Made by a program: the position numbers and the translations under genes. DNA of 64,000 nt, from the NCBI GenBank assembly GCA_033558025.1, contig JAUCEF010000014.1, positions 1,178,001-1,242,000 of the forward strand, written 5' to 3'. The notes beneath the pieces are model-generated. The model was given only the letters and a program-made list of their open reading frames with translations, was not told where the DNA came from and searched no databases. Positions 35,221 through 45,480 of this stretch are shown in pieces. The stretch comes from Phytophthora sp. 'mugwort' (taxonomy: Eukaryota > Oomycota > Peronosporomycetes > Peronosporales > Peronosporaceae). Every line of letters starts with the position of its first letter. Position 1 is the first letter of the stretch.

Positions 35221-36763
35221 TTAGACGGTCGCCTCTATTAGTTCGACATCCATCAGGGTGAAATCATGTTCGTCAGCCGCTGTCGACCCTTCTAGCAGCG
35301 AAAGCCGCTCTAAATCCGATATAAGTGAAGCTGCTGCGCGGGCATCGGGCTTGGCAGAAGTCCATTCGCACGAAATCCATTCGAGATGATTGATGGGGTA
35401 AGTCGGTCCCACGACTGACTGACGTATTCACCCACCAATACCCTCGCGGTTGGGCCGCGCGAGGTGGAATGTCTCACCTGGGGCTCGAGGTTGGCGTAGC
35501 TGCTATTGCATGTCGCTTGCCATAGCTTTCGTAGGTTGTATTTAAGCGGAAAGTTCCATGCTAGTCAGCGGGCTGAGAAACAGCTGTAGTATGTGGTGGA
35601 ACCTTAAGAAGCGTCGCATTAATGGAGCTAGCGTAACTCAACACTTTGTCCGTCCATTGCCCGCTGAAGTCGTCCCATAACAGTAGGATGGGCTCTTGTG
35701 GAACTGGATGACATGCAAAGTGATGACGAAGAAACTCGACCAACAAACTTTCATTCCACCACCCTTTCTGAATTTTCAAAAACAATATTAAGTTAGGTAA
35801 ACTGCATAATGTATTTTAAGTATTGAGATGAACCTTTGCTATTGCTGCAGACTTTCATTGCGTTGTTGTCTTGAGTCTTCTTTACGTCCTCCCAAAGTCT
35901 CTTGTCGAAGCCGTGTCGATGCGAGTTGTTTCCGCTTCAGATAATGAGTTTTTGGAAGGTTTAACCTTAACAACGACAAACGGTATAGATATCTCACCGA
36001 AGTTATCGTCTAAAAGCATGACTGAAGCACTCTCTTTGGAGGCGCCGCAATATTTGACCCAAACCGTTTTGGCGCCTCGCTTGTTTATTGTTTTCTTGGC
36101 AACGTATTAAAAATACAGCTGAATATAAACAAATAAAAACGGTTAGATAAATTATTTTTGACTCATATGCGTAACATATACCGGTATTTAAGTTTGATCC
36201 GCGCTATAAACGCGTATTATACCAAGGTTTCCCATTGTTGCCTCCACCTCTACAGCGAACGCGTCGGCAGGGTTGATCTGGGCTTAGCGTGTAGGGGCAC
36301 AAAGAAACGGTAGCGACGCTTAAAATCAACCGTTCACTTATCGGAGGCCATGAAAGGAGATATTCCGGCTTCGCTTCCAACCTCTTGCGCCTTCATACAT
36401 AGCATCTGTGTCGATACAGGGATACCTTCACTTCGAAAATCGCTAACCCAGACAACAACCTCCTCCTCTACAGCGCTACTAAGGACGGTACCGACTCCAA
36501 CAGCTCGAAGGTTTTGATGTCCGCTTGTTCCTTTAGCCGCTGCAGCCTCGAGCTTGATGCGTTCGCGCCGCCAGCGCAGAATTTGCGTGCGTTTTTTTGA
36601 CGAGTAGAACTGCTTTCAAGTGATGGTAAAAAATTTCTATGATGGGACGCATACTGGTCAGCTCAAGACAGTCGAGAATAGCTAGCTTCTTCTCGACGGT
36701 CGTACCGTTCAGTCCGTGTTGGGTCTTCTTCCGACCAGGACCTCTTGCCGGGTTCGGAGCCAT
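35221..36763 (-). pseudogene. pogo/Tigger-type transposase (CENP-B HTH plus DDE_1)
   Basis: The likely start is the ATG at 36763 (MAPNPARGPGRKKTQHGLNG), followed by EKKLAILDCLELTSMRPIIE, a first HTH. A second, CENP-B-like block, EEEVVVWVSDFRSEGIPVST then KAQEVGSEAGISPFMASDK, is found in another frame near 36460-36330. At 35785-35561 the DDE_1 core reads ILLLWDDFSGQWTDKVLSYA and VPPHTTAVSQPAD, giving the second and third acidic residues. The tail (35412-35221) is acidic. The first catalytic aspartate region (36320-35790) could not be read. It is one decayed gene about 1.5 kb long. A TA-flanked miniature element lies 90 bp before its start. Confidence 0.65.
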
Positions 36764-36852
36764 GGAGGTACGGGCATCATCCGAAAAGAACAGCCAGTTA
36801 TTTTCCGGTGTACTAGTATAGTATAACCCTATACTATACAGATTTAAGTGTA

Positions 36853-36959
36853 CAGTCTGAGTACACTGATTTTCTAGAAGGGCGCTCACAGTCCGAGTAC
36901 ACTGATTTTCTAGAAGGGCGCAGTGAGCACCCTTCTAGAAAATCAGTGTACTCGGACTG
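36853..36959. mobile_element. 107-bp foldback miniature element, TA-flanked
   Basis: The unit starts CAGTCTGAGTACACTGATTT and ends with the inverse (...GTACTCGGACTG), with TA on both sides (36851-36852 and 36960-36961), as expected for Tc1/mariner-type MITEs. Inside are three copies of a 34-nt module: two direct (36852-36885, 36888-36921) and one inverted (36927-36960). The last two form a 73-bp palindrome (36888-36960) with one mismatch and a 5-nt centre AGTGA. The direct extra copy suggests insertion of one MITE into another or a rearranged end. Confidence 0.8.
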
Positions 36960-37030
36960 TACTTGCACAACCTCGCAACAATACGAAATGTGTAATTTTT
37001 TTACATGAATATAGAAAGGTTTATCTTAAA

Positions 37031-37047
37031 GGGCGCTCACTGCGCCC
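37031..37047. repeat. GGGCGC palindrome (inverse orientation)
   Basis: GGGCGCTCACTGCGCCC: six-base arms around TCACT. Same motif as the MITE centre at 36916-36932 and at 39239-39255 and 39304-39320, read on the opposite strand. Confidence 0.85.
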
Positions 37048-37462
37048 TCTTAGAAAATTTAAAGGTACTACCTGACATCGCCAGCGATTGGGTAACACTT
37101 TGTTTTTTTGTGCACGACTAGTTTAGCTCTCTGATGATTGGATAAAACGAGTGTGGTGGAGCTCCATTGTAGTATTTTACGACGTCATGCGAATACATAA
37201 TCGTATTTTATCACTCAAGTCTCGTTTTTGGCAGGCAGCATGGCATCTCGTCGAGACGTTGACGTCGTGTCGCATTGGGACGGCCGTCGACGCCCAGTTA
37301 ATGGAGCGAAATGGAATCTCCGTCGCAGCTCCGCTCATCAGTTAGCATGGCATAGATAACTGGGCGGAGTTCACCCCTCGAAGAGACGAATCCGAATAGC
37401 CCTGAATGAGATACACATGATATTAGTAGCACATGGGTACTATACATGTGGCAGCGAATCTG

Positions 37463-37618
37463 AGGTATACCGGGTGTGCACGCTTTTAGTTCAAATACAG
37501 TGAATACCCACATGTATATATATAGTGATTTTGGACTGTAAGGTATACCGGGTGTGCACGCTTCCACTTCAAATAAAGTGTTTACCCACATGTGTAAATG
37601 TTTTGATTTTTGTGGAAA
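37463..37618. repeat. Two tandem copies of a 78-bp unit
   Basis: Each copy starts AGGTATACCGGGTGTGCACG (37463 and 37541) and has CCCACATGT about 45 bases on. The period is 26 codons, so a minus-strand frame (37636-37298) reads a doubled peptide (EVEACTPGIP / ELKACTPGIP). Coding use is doubtful. Confidence 0.75.
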
Positions 37619-37663
37619 GCTGACTTTCGCGCGCATTCGCGGGCTTTTACAAATTTATAAACG

Positions 37664-38860
37664 ATGTTAAATGATACAATAAGATTTATTCAGATTCAGG
37701 TAGAGTATGAAATGCATCTTCAAACTAATATGATTTTGATGGCTCGTGTTAGCCGCCAATTAAGGACCCTTCAGATACATAACAGGCGCGAAATGGGAGA
37801 ACGGTTGCCAGCTGAACGCAAGTGCGATCGTCTAAGTGGGGTCTCCCATGAGAGAAAGCGTCGCCGCGCAATACGTGCTGTCGTGTCAGGCGCTAGATTT
37901 GGCGATGTTCAGCCATCAAGCAGACTTCGTGGGCTTGTGCAGTTCAAACGTGCCTGGATACAACTGCGACGGGGTGGGTGGTCGTCCAAGCCACCTCCAC
38001 CCAGTCTAGACAACCGCTGCCTCTACATCAAGCCTAGCGGCGACCCAAAGGGAGAGGAAGCAGCTGTCCTACAGTTTGCCAGCCATTGATGCTGAAAACG
38101 CCAACGTTGGTAAAGGTGCGAATCCCCCAGGTGCGAATGATGCGAGATGCCGCGCGTATTTAAGGGCGGCTATTGACTCTCCTGTGTTTTGTATGCCAGC
38201 AGGAACTGGCGCTGGTAAAAGCGGTGTTTCCACCCACAGCAGTGACCAAGGATGCGAGCGAGAACATGAGATGAAGCTGGGCGGCGGGCTCAACAGCGGC
38301 GAAATGGTAATGGGAGGGGAAGGCAGCATCAGCCGAGATGTGATGGTGCCAGGTGCGAGTGCGGCGTGGCGGCAGTGTATGCTCGAGGGCGACTACTGAC
38401 TATTTGGCAGATGTGCAGAGGACATGGACAGCAGCTTGAAGGCAACCCCGGCCGTGGACAGGTGGCTTTGAGAGGGGATGGCAGCGTCACTCCACAATCG
38501 CCACCTCCACCGCTACAGACACGGTCTACACCGCCGACACCTTTGCCACCGCCGACGTCAGCTTGACACCTAGCGCCACCTTTTCTAGATGCACTGTCTG
38601 CGCCACCTTTGTCGATTGGGGCGCTAGTTTGTACACGGGTCCCGACAGCAGCATGGGAGCCGTCAACCCTCGGACTACGAAAGAACCTCCTCGTGCGGGG
38701 CCCGATCCGCCGAAGAAACAACGCGGAAAGTCTGCTAATGTCCTGCTGTACGTATGCTTCAGACTGGTTAGGCGTAGTTGTAGCTCCCGTGCTGTGCATT
38801 TTGACTTCGGCATACGACGCTCCACATAGGCCCATGTTCTCCGTAGACCTTCGCGCTTGA
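37664..38860 (+). pseudogene. Unrecognised transposon-like coding remnant
   Basis: 37664-38089 encodes a basic N-terminus (ERKRRRAIRAVVSGARF) and FKRAWIQLRRGGWSSKPPPP, then NRCLYIKPSGDPKG and a stop. Further on, a proline/serine-rich stretch (SPPPPLQTRSTPPTPLPPPT, 38470-38565) and a polar frame, FVDWGASLYTGPDSSMGAV (38609-38660), follow. The W-x-S-K-P-P ... Y-I-x-P-x-G layout recalls the N-terminal part of oomycete transposases. I considered piggyBac but cannot support it. The 222-codon minus-strand frame over the same DNA looks like the shadow of the proline-rich part. Confidence 0.3.
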
Positions 38861-39234
38861 ACCGTTGAGTAAGCTACACGAGCGCTTTGTCCCCCCAGTC
38901 GAGGAAGCTCGTTCGCATCACAACTGCGAGATAGTAGTGTATTACTTTTCCGCTCTGTATGCCACCGTTCAGCAGCCTCGAGATACTCGTGCATCACTCT
39001 TTAGGTTTGTATGCCACCGTACGACGTGACGCTTGTGGACCTTGTGGGGCAAGTATCAATAAATTTGAATGGAAAACGAATGGCATCCGATATCCAGGAT
39101 AGGAATGGGATGGGAATGTCTTGTCTTTCTCTGATATTGGTGACATGACACGATAGTTTACCGCATCAAGGTTTATATCACAGGGGTATGATTGGCAGAA
39201 ATCAAAACAAGGTTGTGAACACGGTAAATTATGT
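38861..39234. other. No gene
   Basis: No recognisable frame or repeat besides the start of the GGGCGC foldback at its right edge. Confidence 0.5.
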
Positions 39235-39324
39235 AAAAGGGTGCAGTAAGCGCCCTTTTAGAGGGAGGTCACTATCCTATCGTGTTTTGATAGCCTCCTT
39301 AAAGGGCGCAGTGAGCGCCCTTTT
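39235..39324. mobile_element. 90-bp foldback miniature element
   Basis: The left arm starts AAAAGGGTGCAGTAAGCGCC and the right arm is its approximate inverse (ends GAGCGCCCTTTT). Each arm itself contains the GGGCGC palindrome (39239-39255 and 39304-39320). Inner halves GAGGGAGGTCACTATC and GATAGCCTCC also pair. The structure is a nested palindrome, typical of a MITE, with no coding capacity. Confidence 0.75.
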
Positions 39325-39419
39325 GTCACGAAAAGGTTAACATGTGATAATGTGCGCATTATTATTGATTCTGATTGGTCTATATTGGGGTGTATCACTT
39401 AAGATGCGGTATCGCTTAG

Positions 39420-39436
39420 CATGCGAAATGCGGTAC
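39420..39436 (-). repeat. 17-bp inverted partner of 35057-35073
   Basis: CATGCGAAATGCGGTAC, exact reverse complement of the left copy. Confidence 0.7.
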
Positions 39437-39443
39437 GGTAATC

Positions 39444-39565
39444 TGCCTCAATAAAGAAGTCACGACAAATTGTATAGCGTAGTTTTTGTGATTTGGTTAA
39501 GTACAACCCTAGAAGCCTTATTATCTTCAAGTCTCTATGAAGATCACGACTTCTTTATTGAGGCA
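39444..39565. repeat. Foldback repeat with perfect 17-bp arms
   Basis: TGCCTCAATAAAGAAGT (39444-39460) and its exact reverse complement (39549-39565) enclose 88 bases without a gene. Likely another small MITE. Confidence 0.8.
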
Positions 39566-40082
39566 AATCTTACTGTTTTTTTTGTTAATCACGACAGCCC
39601 GCAGAACTATGTAGCGGTGAGTATTTGCTGAAATATTTACTGTCTACCAAAAAACGAACCTGTTACTGCACCATTACAAATTTCATAGAAAGTACTCTTA
39701 GGGGTGCTCTAAAAATCAGAGCGCCCAAAAAGATATTTTTCATTTATGAAAGTTAACGAATAGGTAAAATTCCGCTACGTTGAAAATCATTAAAGTTAAA
39801 AGTTCGGAGGTAATACAGTACTCACCTCTCTAAGTACAATTACTGTGAGCCGTCCATTTCTGCCGTCCATTTTTAAAAAGAAGCACGCCACGCGTCACGT
39901 TTGCCAAAAACCGTCACAGCTCGTCACGCACTCGCGTCTGCTAGAAGCCTGCCACACCTCTCGCCTGCTGCTAGAAGCGCACCACGAGGAGCGATATACG
40001 TCGACCAGATATTAAGTGGGACTGTAAGTTGAGCGGAATTTTATCTTTGAAGCAAGATTACTGTAAAACGTCCTCATAGGTT
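39566..40082. other. No gene
   Basis: Contains a degenerate GGGTGCTC/GAGCGCCC inverted pair at about 39702-39725, related to the palindromes upstream. Nothing else recognised. Confidence 0.5.
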
Positions 40083-41755
40083 CAGATATTCGCGGACCCA
40101 ACACTTCGTCAGATAGTGAGAATGACGACGACCGCGACGAAGATTATGAAGTGCGGAGCGGTTCGGGGGAGTCTTCGCCAGATCAGGTCGAGATCATAGG
40201 TGAGCCAGCGATTCATGTTATTTGAGGACGGTTGCTGGTGCGACTGTTGGTTCGCTAACCCTTTAGTTGTATATTGTAGTATGCCAGATCGCAAGATTGC
40301 CGTGAAGAGGAAGGCCATTGACAATCCAGATCCGAAGGACCAGCGAAATGGACCTGAACATTCAAACGCATAAAAGAGAGTGAAACGTATCAGCGATCCT
40401 GAGCTCGACAGCATCTCGGATTCATTACATGCTGATAAAAATACGCGCCGTGAAACGCACCTACCTTTGGATCGTAGTATAGATAGATCGGACGCCACGC
40501 ATCAGACGGACGAAGACGTACACTTCACGGGAGGCGATGGAAATTCCCGCGAAGAAGTTACCGCCGTTGTCGCAGCTTTCGTGCTCCTCCTGGACCGAGC
40601 TCATGCGTGTTCTGGAGAACTACAGCAACATAAATTACCTGTTGTTTCGAGCAAGGGACACTCAGACTGTACGGAAGCATAACGAGTACGTTACACTTCA
40701 TCCTGTTTATTGGGGGAGCTAGACTAAGGCTCTATCAATTTAGGTTGAAGTCGGTGAAGATATTCTGAAAATGGAGTATAGCTATAAAGTATTCGTTTCA
40801 AGCATGGTTGCACGCAGCCATCTCGAAGTACAGGGGGCCGAAATACAGCGAGCTGCTATATGGGGTGCAAGGTGAGATTCACATCAGCTGTTCAAGACGT
40901 CCAGTGAGGGATGCACCAAAAGATTGGAAATCATTATCAAATACTGGGTAAGGGTGGTGTTTTGTTTACTGCGTTTTAAGTATTGTTAACCCTTTAATTT
41001 ATATTTCTACGTGGTAGACGTGGACAGACAACCATCGCACAAACGCGATACTTTACGCGAGCTATGTTATTGGCGCAGAATCAATACCGGAGAATAGCCC
41101 GGTTCTCGAACAAGTTGGGCTGCTCGCCGATGCAAATGCTGCAAACAATTGCAGTCAAAACTTTTGTCAGGCGTGTTGGGTAAGTTTCTACCACAAGTTT
41201 ATTACGTTTGTCTTCACGTGTATTGACACGTTATTTTCTTTAGATCGTCAACCCCCCCCCCAAAAAAAAGCGCGCAATATTGTTCGTAGGGTGTTAAAGA
41301 GTACTTTGGCCTAAAAGCAGCTACAACTAATGCTCGACACATCGCTCGTAAGCGTAATGGAGCCGTGTCAGACGATGACGAGGACTCGGACATTGAGACC
41401 ACGCAGCTTCGAAAGAAGTGTCCTCAACTGCAGAGGAAGTTGGAAAAATAAAGGAAAGTGTTTCAAGATTGCCTCCAGCACTCAAACTGAAAAAGCAGAC
41501 ATCAGAGGACAAGTGCAGATCGGTGAATAGTACGCTTACCTAATCCTAAACCTCGCACCAGGAAGAAAGGCAAACAAGGTTGGAGTACCCCGCAGCCCAA
41601 ATATGCTGTCGTTTTGGTTTCTTCGGAGGTGACGACATCGATGCCGCAGATAATCAAGTGGGCGAACTGTTACCCGAATCTGCAAAAGGTGTCAGGTGTA
41701 CTTAATCAATACCCGGTAATCATGACAGACAAGTTCTACAAGCTCGAGTGATAAC
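40083..41755 (+). pseudogene. Decayed, possibly intron-bearing gene with FAR1/GCM-like zinc region
   Basis: Exon-like pieces alternate with segments bounded by GT...AG. The first runs NTSSDSENDDDRDEDYEVRS to a GTGAGC at about 40200, rejoining after TTGTAG near 40280 at MPDRKIAVKRKAIDNPDPKD. A middle piece reads LSCSSWTELMRVLENYSNIN and LLFRARDTQTVRKHNEYV (40565-40700). Near 40800-40900 a frame gives RFKHGCTQPSRSTGGRNTAS then CYMGCKVRF, whose HGC...C..GC spacing resembles FAR1/WRKY-GCM zinc domains of MULE-derived proteins. GTAAGG...GGTAG (40950-41020) and GTAAGT...CTTTAG (41180-41243) look like further introns. Several stops remain, so this is either decayed or misread by eye. Confidence 0.35.
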
Positions 41756-42088
41756 CTAAAAATTAGCCTCGGAGTCAAAATCGGCAGATAATTTGAAACA
41801 CTGCTTAGTTCCAGATTGACTGATAAAAAGATGGAGGCGGTGCTGATGGATAAAACCCAGCGCATAGTGGCGCATGGAGAGCATGCACTGTGGGGTCTTA
41901 TCGTGTCGTTGGGATCGAATCTCGTCGACGTTCATAGGTACGTGAGCCTGCCGGTGGAACTGGGTTAATGGCACTTAAAAAGCATTAAGGGATAAGGGTG
42001 CTGCTTAAGCGTAAAGGGTGATTATCCACTGACTCGTTTTTTTTGGCGATATAGTTATTTTATATACTGAATTAGGAGCCTTTACAAC
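41756..42088. other. No secure gene
   Basis: One + frame is open around 41770-41965 (KKMEAVLMDKTQRIVAHGEH), possibly the continuation of the preceding remnant. Confidence 0.3.
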
Positions 42089-42382
42089 ATGAAGAAGAAA
42101 GCGAACATCTTTCTTGAAGATGTTGCCTGGTTGAAGCACGATGGACGGTTGGTTCAAGCACACTCTGTTGAGCCATTCGCTTTAGAGACGTCAATAAATG
42201 GGCTACTTCGTTGGGATACAGCAAAACGACATCAAGCGCTTGCAGAAGACGTGCTAAAGAAGTTTTCAACATTGGCATTCGCGACACAACTGAAGCTCAA
42301 GTCGGGCAGGTATTTTTATCATGTCCAACGACGTAATCAACAGTATTCCGCACAGCTAAATGCTCAACAACGCGGTCACTGA
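42089..42382 (+). CDS. Unrecognised ORF (97 aa)
   Basis: ATG-started, with a lysine-rich start (MKKKANIFLEDVAWLKHDGR) and KRHQALAEDVLKKFSTLAFA. The sequence looks protein-like and lies on the same strand as the remnant upstream, of which it may be the 3' part. Family unknown. Confidence 0.3.
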   Translation: MKKKANIFLEDVAWLKHDGRLVQAHSVEPFALETSINGLLRWDTAKRHQALAEDVLKKFSTLAFATQLKLKSGRYFYHVQRRNQQYSAQLNAQQRGH

Positions 42383-43708
42383 CAGGGGCATGAATATGAT
42401 TGCCACAAGCGTGAAAGGATGTGTTGCATTTACGATTCTCACGCGAGCGTTGAGATGGCCAAGTCCTCCTTCTCAATGGATATCTGAGACTCCGTACGTG
42501 ATTTATCGCAACATTAGACGGCTAGCCATTGGGGTGTCGTTCTGGTTGATCTCGCGTTCCCGACAACGTTGAATGTATATTTCTACGAACCACTTAATCA
42601 AGATTGCTATCGACCACAGCTCAGGCATGAGTGGAAGAACGGGACTTGTTGTCATTTATGGAAAATGGCATCTAAATAGCGGTGCGAAGGAGTCGTTTCC
42701 CAAAGAGATCGCTATAAAATGATCCCACCCAATCGGATGGCTCAAGCTCTGGGCTCACGGTATTGGGCATGCTGGATGCATATGTCTGCAACACTCGGCA
42801 CTTCGAGCGTCCCGCGTCACTACGGCATACATAGTGTGATGAGGTTGCGATATTGTGGCTGACACTGTGCACCACGAAGAGGGGGTCGACAATGCGAGAG
42901 GACATAGTAGAGATGGAAAAAATAGACAAAGACCTCGCCAAATTACTTGCATACAGTAACTAATATGCGCAGTAGCGCTTTAAATACATGTTCATTAGAA
43001 TCGAAATCGTATCTAGACGTTAATCACTTCATGTGTCTTTGCTCACGTTCAATTATTGTGATTGCTATAATCTCTGAGCCTCACGACGACTCACGGTCAT
43101 GAGTTGTGCTGCTTAAGCTCTGAACCACATATTGGAGTAGCATCGTAAATGACTGTGAATATCTACTGGACGAATACGAATGCACGCCCCCAATGCTCGC
43201 CAAAAGTTCGTTTATAACTTCGGAGTCGTGTTGAAATATCGCTCCAAGCTCCTCGAACGCATACTGCGTATCGTTTAGTGCCTCTGCCATCACTTCATTT
43301 TATCTTGAAGTCCTGAATGTTCTCATGCCCGAGAATGCAGGAGCTGCTGTGCCAGCGCCCTGTTTTTCATGGTCGTTGATGTGATCTTCCCGGCTGATGT
43401 CCTCTCGACCCCAAGGGTTACGGAATCAGAAGATATAACTGATTATTGGAATCAGAACACGGGGACTAAATTCGGTGTCTCACGAAATTGACGATAAGCA
43501 TCCATCCTATTGTGAATTTTCGCACTTGTCCGGTAATCTATTCTGGATATATTACGTCCTTATGGGTGCCGGAGGCGTTAAGGGTGCTACAACTCTGCCG
43601 TCTTATCGTTTCTTACGGCGCTCTAACGCCATTCACCAATCTGCAATTTTCTACCAACTGTGGGTTAGAATCGAAATATCTTACTTAAGTACGTTCGATG
43701 TGTGTGTA
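42383..43708. other. No secure gene
   Basis: Overlapping short frames on both strands without motifs. The left TIR of the pogo element begins at 43709. Confidence 0.4.
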
Positions 43709-43736
43709 CAGCGTCTGACAGAATGTAACTGCCACA
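43709..43736 (+). repeat. Left TIR of the pogo element
   Basis: 28 bases, 26 of which match the inverse of 45380-45407. Confidence 0.92.
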
Positions 43737-43895
43737 GCAAATCACTACCAGTATTAAATACAAAGCAAAAGCAGAATTCTGGACCATTAAAAAAAATAGC
43801 GAAATTACTACTAGCCAATGCTATGCATCTAGCCATTTTGTAATTTTAAGGCTACTAGTCGGTAAAATGGGGGCAGTGCTGACGACCCATCGAGC

Positions 43896-45271
43896 GTGGA
43901 CAGCGTTGAGTCGCCGGACCATGCTGCTGCCGCGGGGGGCGCTGCTCCGAAGAAGCGGAGAATGCATTACTCCATTAAGGCCAAACGAGAAGCGCTCCTC
44001 ACGGTAGAAGGACTTAGCCAGCGCGAGGCTGCATGGCAGCAGGGGGTTCTACGCTGGACACTGAACGACTATCGCCGAGCCAAGGACAACATTGCCAGCT
44101 TTACTGGTAGCGAAAGCTTCTGTCGCGCGGGACAGGGCGCCGTGAGATGGTGCCCTCTGGCACCGAGCTAGTCATATTCATGAAAGACACCCGCAGGGAG
44201 TCCGGGATGCTCACCGCTAAGGTTATGGTGGGCTTCGTGTGTGATGTTCACTCCGAGCGGCTTACCAACTACAGAAAGGACAAAACGGACACCATGACTG
44301 TACACCTCCTTCTTCGCCTCCTTCGTCGCTTCGCCTACCGTCACGGGTTCGTGCAGCGAACGCCAAGTGGTCTCAAGGTAAATTGGCTCCTCAAGTGTAT
44401 TTAGTTCCAGTAAACCGTATGATATGCTATATAAACGTGAGTTATAGCTCTTATACTTTGTTTTAGCTGGTCTCTAACTGTTCAATGTGGCATAATGCCA
44501 TGTACCTGTTGTGATGCTGCTGCAGGAAAAGCGGATAGACCTAGTTGCCGTACGGGATGGCTTCGCAAGACTTTCAGCACGCGTTACGGCTCTTGGATGG
44601 AAATTTAGTCTACAGTACTGATGAGACTGGTATCCACTTCGACTATTCACCATCAAAGATGCTGTCGGAGAAAGGTAAATCTGCCTCAATCACTGTCGAG
44701 CAGAAGCACTCTGCGCGGCTAACAGCCGTGTGCCCGATCCGAGCGGATGGGATGAAACTGCCATTGCTGTTCATCGTACGAGGCGAGACTGGGGGTAGCA
44801 GTGAACAGGAAGAGCTCAAAGCTTACCCAACAGGTACAATTACAACGATATATATTTGCGTAATTAAACTGACACGTAATGTTAAAATGTGTGGCAGGAC
44901 ACATCTACACTGTACTGCTCGCACGCCACATCACGGACGGGTCGGTTTTTCTAGCTGACAATCTCGACTGCCACGTCTCAGCAGCTCTGAAGCTATTGTA
45001 ACCGATGAACTATGCTCTAAGCTGTAAGCACTTCCTAAAAATGTCACGGCGGTCTGCCAGCTGTTAGATGTCGGCATCATGGGCCCAATGAAGGCAAGCT
45101 CAAGGCGCTCTAGATGGAGGAAATATCGCCGCCTCTCCCACAGGGTCAAAAGCGAAAGAAAAGACTGCTAAAGACAAGCGGCTTGAGACAATCAAGCGAA
45201 CCATTAAGGCTTGGAAGTCCTTCGAGCCCAAAACGATCAGAAAGGCGTTTAACAAAAGCGCTACTGACTAA
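43896..45271 (+). pseudogene. pogo-type DDE_1 transposase, decayed
   Basis: The N-terminus (43896) reads APKKRRMHYSIKAKREALLT and EGLSQREAAWQQGVLRWTL, an HTH with a basic leader. After frameshifts 44147-44404 has FMKDTRRESGMLTAKVMVGF. The 44545-44958 frame holds the core: LVYSTDETGIHFDYSPSKML (first catalytic D), EKGKSASITVEQKHSARLTA and MKLPLLFIVRGETGG. Near 44930-45090 another frame gives FLADNLDCHVSAASEAIV (second D) and VCQLLDVGIMGPMKA (third D), then the tail TIKRTIKAWKSFEPKTIRKA and TAA at 45271. All three acidic positions are readable but lie in different frames with stops, so no active enzyme is made. Confidence 0.8.
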
Positions 45272-45379
45272 CTTTTAGAAAAATGCAAAAGACCCCTATT
45301 TGCCACTAACACCACGCTAACTTTAAATCAAGAGTAAAATCGAGTGGGATAAATCTTAGCCAATCGTTTTGCGTTAACT

Positions 45380-45407
45380 TGTGGCTGTTACATTCTGTCC
45401 GACGCTG
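45380..45407 (-). repeat. Right TIR of the pogo element
   Basis: Inverse of the left TIR with two mismatches; followed by TA. Confidence 0.92.
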
Positions 45408-45455
45408 TATTTATAACCGCTCGCGTAGCGACGAAGAACAGGAAATTGCCTTAAA

Positions 45456-45480
45456 TCAGTGATTTTCAGCAAATCACTGA
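45456..45480. repeat. 10-bp hairpin with 5-nt loop
   Basis: TCAGTGATTT (45456-45465) and AAATCACTGA (45471-45480) flank TCAGC, 48 bp outside the pogo element. Function unknown. Confidence 0.8.

Larger units (their letters stand above)
43709..45407 (+). mobile_element. pogo-type DNA transposon (1.70 kb) with 28-bp TIRs and TA target site
   Basis: The left TIR starts CAGCGTCTGACAGAATGTAA (43709-43736) and the right TIR (45380-45407) is its inverse with two mismatches in 28. TA flanks both ends (43707-43708 and 45408-45409), the target-site hallmark of Tc1/mariner/pogo elements. The body holds one decayed DDE_1 transposase on +. Both ends are well preserved, so it is a good reference copy for the family. 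Confidence 0.92.

Noticed and set aside
38329..38997. 222-codon minus-strand ORF
   Set aside because: It mirrors the proline/serine-rich plus-strand remnant, has low-complexity composition and no motif.
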